Positions 38,901-44,978 are shown, counted from the stretch's first letter. The stretch is DNA of 64,000 nucleotides from Pleuronectes platessa (GCF_947347685.1 NC_070627.1:24907476-24971475), one strand, 5' to 3'. Numbers and translations are program-made. The notes: generated by a model from the letters alone, not told the origin.

Positions 38901-41900
38901 ACCAAATAGCTCTTGTATGTTTTATAGCCATATTTGTACAGTGGTGCAGCGATCTCCTGGACTCCCTGGCTTTGGCTTTTAAGGCAATTGATATCACAGA
39001 ATAAAAAAGATGTTAAAAATACCTCTTCGATGTGGAAGGTAATTAGCCGTCTCCTGTATTTTTCTTTGATATTTGCAGTAGTTTCCAGTGGCAACAGGAG
39101 CTGGAATGTAAGGTAACAGCTCGGCTTTCCTGTTTGGAACAAGACAATTGAATGCTAATGAAAAAGCAGGTTTTAATTTCTCCGCTGCACCACAGGGAAA
39201 TCGAGGATACAAGATCTATATCCTGATCCGACCGAGTAGCTGCAGAGTGGAGCCGCTTGAATGGGACAAATATGTCTAATTGTCAGTGATTGATTTGTTG
39301 GGCCCCAGTTCCCCAGAACCAAGCAGCATATTGACCCAACAGTCACCTGACATTTCCATGTAATCTTCAACTGGGTAAACAGCAGCACAGCTCTGGGACG
39401 AAAGTTGTCCACGGCAGCATCTGAGCTGAGACAAAATGGAGAGGAGAGAAACGTCCTCCTGGGGGGGAGGGGGAGGGGGGTGTGAGCTCAAACTGGGAGG
39501 CTAATATTCACTGGACACTGAGATAAGTGGATAATGGGAGGCTGTTGAAAGATATATACGAGCCTCCTGACTTTGAAGGGGCGTCTTCTAGGGCTCTGAC
39601 TCCCCACTGGGTGAGCAGCTGCAGCATTTATTAGAAAACTGAGGAGTTGGTGGCGAAACCCGGCAGCCTGCCGTAGGATATTTTTAGTTCAGGGGCCTAT
39701 GTCAGTCGAAGTCTTCACACAGGTCTAATAATTGCAATTACCACGGTTGCGGACTAATCCATCAACATTAGCTGGAGGCTGTCATGTGCGGTGGCGGCGG
39801 TGGGCAGCGCAGACGCAGGTGTCCTTGTGTGCTGAATTATCACCTGAGCAAATAATGCACCTGAGCTGGAGACGGGGCAGGAGATTTGCATGTTTGCCAC
39901 GGGGAAATGAAGTGGACTGTGCTTTGTGGACCAGCTCAGACAGCTGCTGTCAAACCACACTAATGATGCATTTCATTCTCCACGTTATTAGATTTTTTTT
40001 TGTCTTCTTCTGTTGTCTGCTCAGTATGTCTGGCATTATCAGGTGTCAATGTGGTAAAAAGATATTTATGTCATCATGCAGAGAGAGATCACAAATATTG
40101 TAAATAAAAATTGTAAGGGTAGTAACTTGTAACAGCAACGTTTTTAGAAACAATCACGTGATCAAGATTCTAAACCCTTTAGGATCTCAGTCTAAATTCA
40201 TTCTGCTTTGCATGCTTCACCTGCCATTCTACTTCCATCCCCACATTACTCTTGTCATGTGTGCTGCTGAGGGATTCACCCGACGTCCCACTCTGTCACA
40301 TGTAATTGATGCGTCCGTACACAAACAAAACACCCGAGCGTGCGCTGAGCTTTCTTCGTAGAAGGTGAAGAGCCACATCCTTCATCGCACAATGACAACA
40401 CTCCTAACCGCTCCATGAAGGCCTTGACCTTCTGTCCCCTATTACTAATCCTTCATCACCATTTCTCTTCCTTTCTTCATCTGCTCTCATCTCTTCCATC
40501 AGTCGCGGCCCTGTTGAATGTTAGCTCAGCCGTTAGCGACCGCTCTGCAAATATCAGCTGGATATCTGGAGGAGAGCACACAGAGTTTTACGATGCGTAT
40601 ATGAACAACCGTGAGCTCACATTAGATTTTTATTTGTTCTTGATATTGTTAGTGTGATTGAGGTAGCTTGTGTTTTTGTGAAACAGCTAATAACTGTCGC
40701 TGGGCTGTGACTGAAACTGTCCTCCATGTCTTTTCATTCACACCTTCACTAGATTGCTCTAGTTGTGTGTCCTCATGAGCACTCACCCACCCTGATGGTT
40801 CACCCTCTGCACAGGTGAGGGTCTCTGGACGGTTTCAGAGACCTTAAACACCTCTCAGACCTTCCACGTCATTGACGGGCTGGAACCTGGGACTGAGTAC
40901 ACTGTGCCTTATTCCTAACAGCTGGGTTGACAATTCTAGTATATTTGAAGATGTAATCACGACCAGGTCCACAGGTGAGGAGGGAAACCGTAATAGCTGA
41001 AATTAAAAGAATGTCAATCAGCAGAACTTATCGACCGATCACTGAGCACAGTGCAGGTGCATCCTTGAGCGGGGGGGCCACGACGTGCGGCCCTCTGCGC
41101 TGTGACGAGGATTTAAGCCGCTCACACTCGCTTAGAGGAATTGTATATGTGTACAGCGTTCCATGGTTGATTAATTAGACAAGCAGGATTAGCTGTTTAA
41201 TATTAACATTGGAGCGTTTCCATCAGCAGCGCGCCCTACCACCTTCTGCCTCTGCATCAGATAGACTTTGTCGGTGTAAACATTCAATCAAGTGTCCCGA
41301 TGAAAAGGCCAAGTCGTGTCAAAGTCACCGGGTATTGTTCCTCCTCAGGTCTGGCCAGCATCCATGGAGGAATATCCACCCAGGGCTGGTTTATCGGCCT
41401 GATGAGCGCCATCGCTCTCCTCACGCTCATTGTGTTGATCGCCTGCTTTGTCAACAGAAATAAAGGAGGGAAGTATTCCGGTAGGTGTTCGCTCACAAAC
41501 ACACACATTACCCTGCTTGAATAGTAATTGCTGCTCGCTGCATCATTATATTTCCATTTTGTTGTTGGTTGCTATGTAATAAATGATCAATTATCCTTGA
41601 TGCCATTACAAGAATATGTAAGCTGATATGTTGTCTTTTTCCCAGGCCTCAAAATTATTTTAATGCAAATTTATACAGGAATAGGCTCCTGCTTTGATAG
41701 GAAAATTAGCATTTCTACTATATGTCCAGCATTTGAATGTTGCATTATTTAGACAAGCAGCTTTTCCCAGCCACATCGAGACTAAATGCAAATGCTGCAC
41801 AAGGGGTGGCTGTGATGACATAAGCTCTACGGTATCTCCGTGATGTTCCTCCAGTTGGGGACATGAGAGTCCTTATCAGCTGTATTATTCACAGCTAATG

Positions 41901-44900
41901 GCCATCGGGTTGTCGTCCGGGCAGCGATCGCTTCACTTGTCAGCAGAAAAAAAGAGCGAGACGCTGCTCTGTCCTTTGTTTTCTCATTAAGTTCTCATTA
42001 TCGCCAGTTGCTCCTACAACCTTTTCTTTTTTTTTTCTGTCACACCACTAAGCGATATATATACATTTAAATTGCTTCAGTTTTTACAATTTTTATCATG
42101 AATATGTGACACAACATAAAGATCAACTTTTATGTAGAATAAGATTCACATAAAACAATTAAAGAAAGTTAATTGTATATTTTCAATCTTTTCCAAAGCT
42201 TTCATTGATCTTTCATCCAGTGAACAAGTGCAGGGAATAAGGGACTGAGAATCTAACTTGTTCAAACAACGTTAGCAGTCAGGGGACACAGCAGTGATCT
42301 TCATTGGCAGCTGCCTCCAGAGGAAATCACTGATATCTTCTCTCTATTTTGTGAGCAGTAAAAGAAAAAGAAGACCTTCACCCTGACGTGGAGTCCCAGG
42401 GCATGAACGACGACACGTTTTGCGAGTACAGGTAAGCATAACAACAGGAGCACTATTTCACGCACAACAGTGTATGAATTTTCTCTTTTGCTAGCGGTGG
42501 TTTCTATCTTCTTCTCTTCATATTTCTCTCCCCATGCAATTTCTCCTCTCGCTGAGAAGACAACCCGGCGTGCACTCGGTTCACGTGGAGCCTCGCACTC
42601 CATCTGTCCAAGACATTTGAAGAGTAACTGGAATGTATGTGATAAACAGCAGTAGTGTCCCTGAGCTGTTTACGCATCAGTATAGTCAGACTGCTAGCCT
42701 CCCTTTATAGGACTTTGTGATCCCAGGTTCGGTGTTGTGTTGGTGTTAGATGTGATAGACTTTGCATCATAAAGGGATCCACAGCGGCGTTCAGATGCAG
42801 CAATTTTGTGTCCTTATGGAGCGAAACGCAGGCTGCGCAGCACGCAGCGGGAGGCTAAAACCAATCAGTGTAATTGAAAGTGGCTCCTCTCCAGGGCAGT
42901 AATATCTGGGCACGTTTCATTAATCCTTTGCTCGTCCAATTCATAACAGTCTACGGCAGCAGAAGTCCCAATGTAATTCCCCAATCAGTGGGATCTGCAC
43001 AGCACAACAAATGATATGATATGATGGAGTCGCATGTGGCTCAGTCAGACAGGATTTATATTCTGTCACGTTGACTCCAGGAGCTGCTGGCACCAGCTAT
43101 TCTTAAATTTGCTGCCAAGTCTGTGTAAAATACTTCTTGAGTTTGTGATAAATCGGTCACACCATTATAATGCCAAATTACATTTAAATGTCATAAATTG
43201 TGGAAACTGGATGTCACAGCTACCTTCTCTACGTTGGAGTCGATTCCAGTAAATGACTAGTAACCTCACAAGTGACTGCTGCCAGCAATAACCTCTTATA
43301 AAGCACGGCATGTGGTTTTTATGCTAGTTATAATCTTCTAAATAGTGACTTATAGTGGCGCTAGAGTTGCTCATCTTTATAATAAGCTCTGCTAGCTGGC
43401 TGCCGACAGTTAGCTTCCAATTTAGGTGACTTGTTTTTAAACTGCACCACTTTTGCTAGGTTTGTACTTGACATCCACACAACTCAGGAGGTTTGAGCCC
43501 CTGAAATCTGAACACGCTGTGAGCCCAATTTGAGTTTGAGTTTCCTGTGATGCTTGTTCAAACAAATGAGCTCCACATGTCTTAATTTGACTATTGCTAA
43601 TTGTGAGTATGACCTCATTCACAAGGTAAGATAAGATTATCATGTTTATATGGCATTCATATGGCAGTTTTGTCTTTATCGGAGTAATATAGTATAGCAG
43701 CCATCCTCTAACCAGAAGGTAGGCGGTTCGATCCCAGTCTTCCCCATCAGCATGCCTGAGTGTCCTTGTTCAAGATACTGAGCCTTGATTTGCCCCTCAT
43801 GGAAAGTGTGCTGCCCATAGATCGATTGTATAAATGTGTGTGTGAATGACATTAACAATAACCTGTTCTGTTAAGTGCTTTGAGCGGTCATCACGGCTAG
43901 AAAAGCTCGATATAAATACAGACCATTTACCCTGTGAACATAGCCATTGGTTCAACAAAATAACTCCCCAATCGCAATGTTCACTGTGGCTGTTCCTCTG
44001 TCATAGTATTTTCTACAACTAAGCACCCAATTTCAGAATCAACAATCTGCCCCCTGTGTACATCAGCACACACATGCCCAGTGCAGGTCATAGTTGTGTT
44101 ATGAGCGATTTCAGGGGGTTAAGGACCTCAAATGCCTGTCTGGCAGACACACACGTAATACCGGTCATCTCATTTAATACTTGGCTCAAATTCACACACA
44201 CTTAGCAATACACTCAAGCTACTTTGGGTTGTCGCCAAATGCTAACACAACAAAACGGTTCACCTTGCTGCCAGTTCTGAACTCACGTCTTTGTCAGGTT
44301 GATTGTGGAGATATTTGGTGACAAGTTACCTTCACAACTAGTTTGTGTGTTTCAACCTGTTTAAATTCAGTGAGGTGAAACTCGCTCGTCACTGCAGTCA
44401 TAACAAAGAATTGAGAAAGTTCATCTCTAATGAACCTAATCAATACAAAGTACACACTGTATCATTGTCTGTTACAGGACCGCAGTGTGCAGCCTCAGTA
44501 TCAGCACCACTTTAATGTCCCCTTCAGGATTTCTTCACTTTGTCAAAAGCAGTGATGCGTGTGTAGCTCAGCGATTATTACAGTTGGAACGTGTGCATGT
44601 GTGTGATGATTTCCCATTGGTCAGCCAGAGGTAAACACTAATGCCAATCACACTGGCTTCGTCGCGGCGGCAGTGATAGCTCAAGCCTGCAGCTCGGCCC
44701 CCTCCAATAAGCCATAGAGTGAAGCCATGGGTGAAATGAGGTGATTCTAAAATCCACTGTGCCTCTCTCGCAGTGACAACGACGAGAAGCCACTGAAGGG
44801 CAGCCAACACTCGCTGAGCAGGGAGATCAAAGCGGGGGACAGCAGGGACAGCCTGGTGGACTACGGCGACGAGGACGTCCAGTTCAACGAGGACGGCTCT

Positions 44901-44978
44901 TTTATCGGCGAGTACGCGGGCCGAAAGGAGAAGAGGGTGTCCGCTGAGATCAAAGCCGCCGCTCAGACACCGGCGTGA
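12514..44978 (+). CDS. chl1: chl1, close homolog of L1 (L1-family neural cell adhesion molecule); whole gene, 30 coding exons
   Basis: Single-pass axonal adhesion receptor. Family members bind other cells through Ig domains and the spectrin cytoskeleton through cytoplasmic ankyrin binding. The exons join in consistent phase into a signal peptide, six Ig domains, four FN3 domains, an S/T/P-rich linker, a fifth FN3, a transmembrane helix and a tail with FIGEY. Coding exons total 3919 nt, about 1306 codons if the two bases apparently missing in exon 27 are allowed for; mammalian CHL1 is about 1200 residues, and the excess lies in cassette exons and a fuller FN3-5. CHL1 is preferred over L1, NrCAM or neurofascin because of the tail segments KEKEDLHPD and SDNDEKPLKGS, the INWW motif in FN3-3 and the DYCCFAAFPR motif in Ig2. 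Whether it is teleost paralogue a or b cannot be told. The listed start is the inferred 5' UTR exon start; translation starts at 12612. As given, the frame is broken in exon 27. Confidence 0.93.
12795..13127. mobile_element. Diverged TIR element (MITE)
   Basis: Left end ttaaaggggtagttcc is the imperfect inverse of the right end ggttgaacttaccctttaa. The ends resemble the better preserved element at 36711-36985. No ORF inside; non-autonomous. Confidence 0.5.
14796..14813 (+). CDS. chl1: chl1 candidate 18-nt microexon (coding exon 2, cassette)
   Basis: An 18-nt, phase 1-1 segment sits between an ag acceptor (14794-14795) and a perfect GTAAGT donor at 14814. Inclusion changes the join from PLE-VEQLP to PLE-VLGHVNIEQLP; skipping gives a join that aligns gaplessly with mammalian CHL1. 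L1 carries a neuron-specific mini-exon encoding YEGHH(V) at exactly this site, and the GH pair is shared. Three TGC triplets lie in the 25 bases before the acceptor, a feature associated with SRRM4-controlled neural microexons. Too short to be found by ORF or homology search; no transcript evidence is available here. Confidence 0.68.
15317..15494 (+). repeat. LINE-type 3' tail repeat (L2/CR1-like, teleost)
   Basis: The phrases gcgacctgtccaggatatac, cccgcctctcgcacaatgtc, agctgggattggctccag and the ending ggataatggatgga match a tail found throughout teleost genomes and usually assigned to L2/CR1-group LINEs. Only this 3' fragment is present. The family name is from memory. Confidence 0.6.
16201..16241. 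repeat. Uninterrupted run of 41 G
   Basis: Counted directly: 41 consecutive G on the + strand, 166 bases before the Ig1 acceptor. It could form G-quadruplexes in DNA and pre-mRNA. The length may be a sequencing or assembly approximation. Confidence 0.9.
16408..16516 (+). CDS. chl1: chl1 coding exon 3: Ig1, N-terminal half
   Basis: 109 nt, entered in phase 1 and left in phase 2. It encodes the approach to Ig1 and its first cysteine (VEQLPTI ... AFPFDESFPVTCEAKGNPEPE). Acceptor is tgcccag at 16401-16407 and donor is GTGAGT at 16517. The AFPFDE and CEAKGNPEP motifs match CHL1 closely. A 41-base G run lies about 165 bases upstream of the acceptor. Confidence 0.9.
16741..16931 (+). CDS. chl1: chl1 coding exon 4: Ig1, C-terminal half
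   Basis: 191 nt, entered in phase 2 and left in phase 1. It contains FQWTKNG, the second Ig1 cysteine in GIYRCYASNKLG, and EEIEFYVP. YASNKL (16874-16891) corresponds to the mammalian CHL1 FASNKL segment linked to neuropilin-1 binding, with Phe replaced by Tyr. Donor is GTGAGT at 16932. Confidence 0.93.
17500..17622 (+). CDS. chl1: chl1 coding exon 5: Ig2, N-terminal half
   Basis: 123 nt, phase 1 to phase 1. It encodes TVPKFPKETLDPVVVEEG, then the first Ig2 cysteine (LQCDPPKGIPPLQIYWMT). VPKFPKE and PPKG-PPL-IYWM are characteristic of CHL1 and L1. Donor is GTAAGT at 17623. Confidence 0.92.
18446..18616 (+). CDS. chl1: chl1 coding exon 6: Ig2, C-terminal half
   Basis: 171 nt, phase 1-1. It encodes NLQHIEQDARVSMGLNGDLY and then DYCCFAAFPRIRTIVQK, with the double cysteine seen in CHL1. 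The acceptor's pyrimidine tract is largely replaced by a TG run at 18426-18440, which may weaken or regulate it. Donor is GTAGGC at 18617. Confidence 0.93.
18862..18888 (+). CDS. chl1: chl1 candidate 27-nt microexon between Ig2 and Ig3 (coding exon 7, cassette)
   Basis: 27 nt, phase 1-1, acceptor ctccattccag, donor GTGAGT at 18889, encoding roughly KKSDMSPEA. It falls in the Ig2-Ig3 linker, where mammalian CHL1 isoforms differ by a short Ser-rich insertion. Skipping keeps the frame. Position and phases support a real cassette exon; the residues themselves are not conserved enough to prove it. Confidence 0.7.
19041..19152 (+). CDS. chl1: chl1 coding exon 8: Ig3, N-terminal half
   Basis: 112 nt, phase 1 in, phase 2 out. 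It encodes ANAILDRRPSLLTPSG ... KGEDLKLECIAEGF, with the first Ig3 cysteine. Acceptor acctcctcag ends at 19040; donor GTAAGT begins at 19153. Confidence 0.9.
19588..19769 (+). CDS. chl1: chl1 coding exon 9: Ig3, C-terminal half
   Basis: 182 nt, phase 2 in, phase 1 out. It starts PTPQVEWVKIGHQLP, nearly identical to the mammalian CHL1 segment, and includes the second Ig3 cysteine in DDSGKYMCKAKNPLGEA. Donor is GTAAAT at 19770. Confidence 0.93.
21139..21270 (+). CDS. chl1: chl1 coding exon 10: Ig4, N-terminal half
   Basis: 132 nt, phase 1-1. It encodes EPPEWLFEPESQLS, the first Ig4 cysteine (AIKCSASGSPPP) and ISWRVNGVPLQ. The first four Ig domains fold into the horseshoe used for adhesion in this family. 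Acceptor gttcccag; donor GTCAGT at 21271. Confidence 0.92.
22038..22370. repeat. CA-rich teleost repeat with short telomere-like (CCCTAA) units
   Basis: It contains acaccatttacgactcttat, ttccctagccctttag, two adjacent ccctaa units (about 22172-22184), gtcctcactgtaag, and CA tracts on both sides. This combination recurs in many fish genomes from memory. It sits in the intron splitting Ig4. Confidence 0.5.
22792..22932 (+). CDS. chl1: chl1 coding exon 11: Ig4, C-terminal half
   Basis: 141 nt, phase 1-1. It encodes DAPAANRKTLGDTIFLHNAK and then SAVYQCEASNRHGSLLANAN, with the second Ig4 cysteine; the CEASN-HG--LANANI string is a strong CHL1 match. Donor is GTAAGT at 22933. Confidence 0.93.
23861..23972 (+). 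CDS. chl1: chl1 coding exon 12: Ig5, N-terminal half
   Basis: 112 nt, phase 1 in, phase 2 out. It encodes LPPMILTKEGEEYSAVEGKG, then the first Ig5 cysteine (MMHCSVFSSPPSTITW). Acceptor ttttttgcag ends at 23860; donor GTAAGC at 23973. Confidence 0.9.
24210..24376 (+). CDS. chl1: chl1 coding exon 13: Ig5, C-terminal half
   Basis: 167 nt, phase 2 in, phase 1 out. It encodes SRDDSSESVEGPRFSVHDNG ... EDTGQYTCLAKNTEGTSA, with the second Ig5 cysteine. Donor is GTGAGC at 24377; the next intron is only 84 bases. Confidence 0.92.
24461..24626 (+). CDS. chl1: chl1 coding exon 14: Ig6, N-terminal half
   Basis: 166 nt, phase 1 in, phase 2 out. It encodes DPTSIVVAPEDQQILIGT, the first Ig6 cysteine (AQLSCLAEYD) and LRWEKDDIELTLNYTENS, with an N-glycosylation sequon (NYT). 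The DGEA motif seen in this region of human CHL1 is absent; KDDIEL replaces it. Donor is GTGGGA at 24627. Confidence 0.92.
24743..24867 (+). CDS. chl1: chl1 coding exon 15: Ig6, C-terminal half
   Basis: 125 nt, phase 2 in, phase 1 out. It encodes YFVEDGSLQILNVSHRDQG, then VYTCVARTPVDTATASALL, giving the second Ig6 cysteine and the D-A-LD transition found in L1-family Ig6. An NVS sequon is present. Donor is GTGAGC at 24868. Confidence 0.93.
25229..25330 (+). CDS. chl1: chl1 coding exon 16: FN3-1, N-terminal half
   Basis: 102 nt, phase 1-1. It encodes DVPDAPDNLVLSEHKSKSVK and then LKWIPGDDHNSSTTE, the Ig6 to FN3-1 transition with the conserved tryptophan of the FN3 B strand. Donor is GTAAAA at 25331. 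Confidence 0.92.
25607..25804 (+). CDS. chl1: chl1 coding exon 17: FN3-1, C-terminal half
   Basis: 198 nt, phase 1-1. It encodes EFVIEYEESQWEPGNWKELL, then VDYCFRVSGVNAVGRGPPSE, with the tyrosine-containing F strand and NAVGRGPPS loop of an FN3 domain. Donor is GTCTGA, a weaker match than its neighbours. Confidence 0.92.
26022..26092 (+). CDS. chl1: chl1 coding exon 18: FN3-2, first part
   Basis: 71 nt, phase 1 in, phase 0 out. It encodes APDKNPDNIKIEGHLPHEMN and INWE. It corresponds to the mammalian APDRNPQNI start of FN3-2 and ends after WE, as the family does. Donor is GTAAGG at 26093. Confidence 0.9.
26910..27132 (+). CDS. chl1: chl1 coding exon 19: FN3-2, main part
   Basis: 223 nt, phase 0 in, phase 1 out. 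It encodes PLLLIEHNGPGLEYKVSYKR ... VPYEIKIQAKNHQGWAPEPK and ends SGED, matching the conserved NGPGLEY and YSGED motifs. Acceptor atcattcag ends at 26909; donor GTGAGT at 27133. Confidence 0.94.
27421..27692 (-). repeat. Teleost interspersed repeat ending in catctttatatacagact
   Basis: It contains gacatgggccaa near the left side and ends gtcgtccatctttatataca, the inverse of a widespread fish repeat that starts gactgtatataaagatgg. Related partial copies in this window lie at about 37721-37790 and 62985-63130. Confidence 0.5.
28790..28905 (+). CDS. chl1: chl1 coding exon 20: FN3-3, N-terminal half
   Basis: 116 nt, phase 1 in, phase 0 out. It encodes FPSAAPDDVAVEVMNSSVVK and VSWMRVHKDKLHGHLGGYR. 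The donor is GTAATA at 28906, fixed by the exact continuation into INWW at the next exon. Confidence 0.92.
29156..29360 (+). CDS. chl1: chl1 coding exon 21: FN3-3, C-terminal half
   Basis: 205 nt, phase 0 in, phase 1 out. It opens INWWRLRSLADSKK, the segment that in L1 proteins carries basic residues, and ends in PFSEYSLIVMTFNGRGNGPG and FKTPEG. Acceptor tgtag ends at 29155; donor GTGGGT at 29361. Confidence 0.93.
29495..29617 (+). CDS. chl1: chl1 coding exon 22: FN3-4, N-terminal half
   Basis: 123 nt, phase 1-1. It encodes VPEKNPVFRVTDVQKHTVSL and VWDPPSEPNGILTGYLLDYQ. The donor is GTACGT at 29618 and opens the gene's largest intron (6045 bases), which hosts the Tc1-like element. Confidence 0.92.
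31154..31190 (+). repeat. SINE tail fragment
   Basis: The phrase agactggaaaagtgctatat followed by aaatacagtc matches the 3' tail of the SINE at 43686-43931 (ggctagaaaagctcgatata). Only the tail is recognisable. Confidence 0.45.
33654..35253 (-). mobile_element. Tc1/mariner-type transposon, 1600 bp, with TA target-site duplication
   Basis: The element starts CAGTGCCTTGCATAAGTATT and ends with its inverse (aatacttatgcaaggcactg), flanked by TA at 33652-33653 and 35254-35255. The outer terminal repeats match over about 40 bases with few differences. Inner repeat copies (gcataagtattcacccccc near 33837-33856, gggggtgaatacatatgc near 35048-35065) give the IR/DR layout of many fish Tc1 elements. It lies antisense to chl1 within an intron. 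Confidence 0.95.
33861..34869 (-). pseudogene. Tc1-like transposase, frameshifted near its C-terminus
   Basis: A DD34E transposase that would cut and paste the element. From ATG at 34869 it has the N-terminal helix-turn-helix region (KKISRALNISLSTIKSII), GRPPKLKSRTRR, and the catalytic motifs WSDETKIELFG, QQDNDPKHTA and SPDLNPIENLW, so all three acidic residues are present. The frame stops at 33988 after 293 residues; full-length relatives have about 340. The missing tail is readable in another frame, ending at a TGA at 33861-33863 (CQEEWTNLSISRCAKLVETY then KGGSTKY), so a small indel near 34010 disabled this copy. No promoter or RNA evidence. Confidence 0.92.
35663..35842 (+). CDS. chl1: chl1 coding exon 23: FN3-4, C-terminal half
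   Basis: 180 nt, phase 1-1. It encodes INDTEEVGPLQMVDIS, then LEPLSKYKFYLRSCTAVGCG and EESTTTLET. The KYKFYLR-CT--GCG string is nearly identical to mammalian CHL1. An NDT sequon is present. Donor is GTGAGT at 35843, closely followed by a long TG microsatellite. Confidence 0.94.
35843..36378 (+). other. chl1 intron after FN3-4, with TG microsatellite
   Basis: A TG repeat with one interruption runs about 35882-35931, starting 40 bases after the donor. Nothing else recognised. Confidence 0.75.
36379..36453 (+). CDS. chl1: chl1 candidate 75-nt cassette exon in the FN3-4/FN3-5 linker (coding exon 24)
   Basis: 75 nt, open in the entering frame, phase 1-1, acceptor gactgcag and donor GTACGT (36454). 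It would encode EHSSAEPSPSEGVGTV, then IYDVNETGN, containing an NET sequon and several serines. There is no counterpart I recognise in mammalian CHL1, so support rests on splice sites, phase and position. Skipping keeps the frame. Confidence 0.58.
36454..38739 (+). other. chl1 intron between the two linker cassette exons
   Basis: 2.3 kb. It contains a MITE at 36711-36985, a TG/GA-rich tract at about 37368-37418 and a repeat start (tggactgtatataaagatga) near 37723. Nothing else recognised. Confidence 0.6.
36711..36985. mobile_element. MITE with ttaaagggatagttcacc termini
   Basis: Left end ttaaagggatagttcacc and right end gggtgaactatccctttaa are inverted copies. The interior includes gacgtggaggggtgggtgaa and aatacaattgaagtaaatgg, familiar from a very common teleost repeat. 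No ORF. The target-site duplication cannot be fixed with confidence. Confidence 0.7.
38740..38811 (+). CDS. chl1: chl1 candidate 72-nt Ser/Thr/Pro-rich cassette exon (coding exon 25)
   Basis: 72 nt, phase 1-1, acceptor tcttttcag, donor GTAGAG at 38812. It would encode SKSASPTPPSTPKSPV, then TKPTRSTI, a mucin-like stretch suited to O-glycosylation. Neurofascin and NrCAM carry an alternatively spliced Pro/Ala/Thr-rich segment in a similar membrane-proximal position. Mammalian CHL1 has only a short Gly/Ser linker here. Skipping keeps the frame. Confidence 0.66.
38812..40502 (+). other. chl1 intron before FN3-5
   Basis: 1.7 kb; no repeat or gene recognised other than the TAATTGCAATTA site at 39729-39740 and a poly-G-rich stretch near 39463-39480. 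Confidence 0.5.
39729..39740. promoter_or_regulatory. Second TAATTGCAATTA palindrome, in the chl1 intron before FN3-5
   Basis: This is the same 12-bp self-complementary core as at 11411-11422, inside the 38812-40502 intron. It may be an intronic homeodomain dimer site; no other evidence. Confidence 0.25.
40503..40610 (+). CDS. chl1: chl1 coding exon 26: FN3-5, N-terminal half
   Basis: 108 nt, phase 1-1. It encodes VAALLNVSSAVSDRSANISW and GGEHTEFYDAYMNN. FY-AYMNN is shared with the fifth FN3 of neurofascin and NrCAM, and NVS and NIS sequons are present. Donor is GTGAGC at 40611. Confidence 0.87.
40815..40974 (+). pseudogene. chl1: chl1 coding exon 27: FN3-5, C-terminal half, frame broken in this sequence
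   Basis: The exon reads REGLWTVSETLNTSQTFHVI, DGLEPGTEYTV, then PYS and a stop (40916-40918). Two bases out of register, the same strand continues LIPNSWVDNSSIFEDVITTR, which aligns with the mammalian RLM-KNW--N-SIF-DVI segment. The exon is 160 nt, but entry and exit phases (both 1) require a multiple of three, so two bases are missing (or one is extra) near 40907. The local sequence gtgcctt would be consistent with loss of one unit of a short GC repeat. Acceptor acag at 40811-40814 and donor GTGAGG at 40975 look intact. Confidence 0.88.
41349..41480 (+). CDS. chl1: chl1 coding exon 28: transmembrane helix
   Basis: 132 nt, phase 1-1. It encodes GLASIHGGISTQGWFIGLMS, then AIALLTLIVLIACFV and the stop-transfer NRNKGGKYS. 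The ISTQGWFIGLM start is nearly invariant in L1-family proteins. Donor is GTAGGT at 41481. Confidence 0.95.
41481..42358 (+). other. chl1 intron between transmembrane and cytoplasmic exons
   Basis: 878 bases, no feature recognised. Confidence 0.5.
42359..42431 (+). CDS. chl1: chl1 coding exon 29: juxtamembrane cytoplasmic segment
   Basis: 73 nt, phase 1 in, phase 2 out. It encodes VKEKEDLHPDVESQGMNDDT and FCEYS. KEKEDLHPD is diagnostic for CHL1. The usual FGEY reads FCEY here. No RSLE mini-exon of the L1, NrCAM and neurofascin kind was found in the following intron, as expected for CHL1. Donor is GTAAGC at 42432. Confidence 0.94.
42432..44773 (+). other. Last chl1 intron
   Basis: 2.3 kb containing one SINE. 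I looked for an RSLE-type mini-exon and found none with suitable splice sites. Confidence 0.55.
43686..43931 (+). repeat. tRNA-derived SINE
   Basis: The head contains ggcggttcgatcccag, a good match to the tRNA B box, preceded by gcagccatcctctaacca. The body has agtgtccttgttcaagatac and the tail is gtgctttgagcggtcatcac, ctagaaaagctcgatataaa. This matches from memory a widespread percomorph tRNA-SINE. Confidence 0.75.
44774..44978 (+). CDS. chl1: chl1 coding exon 30: C-terminal cytoplasmic tail with ankyrin-binding motif
   Basis: 205 nt including the TGA at 44976-44978. It encodes SDNDEKPLKGSQHSLSREIK, DSLVDYGDEDVQFNEDGS, then FIGEY at 44901-44915 and AGRKEKRVSAEIKAAAQ. FIG-Y is the ankyrin-binding site, and tyrosine phosphorylation of it blocks ankyrin binding in the family. 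Mammalian CHL1 has FIGAY, so this fish version resembles the L1 form. The tail lacks the T-P-L-R-A ending of human CHL1. Confidence 0.95.

Noticed and set aside
43720..43735. A tRNA gene suggested by ggttcgatccc
   Set aside because: The B box lies in a SINE head; no complete cloverleaf with paired acceptor arms is apparent.
44499..44520. Possible RE1/NRSF silencer (tcagcaccac)
   Set aside because: Only the left half matches; the right half of the 21-bp motif is absent, so it is not supported.
42432..44773. RSLE mini-exon between cytoplasmic exons
   Set aside because: No 12-nt segment with suitable splice sites was found, in line with CHL1 lacking this exon.
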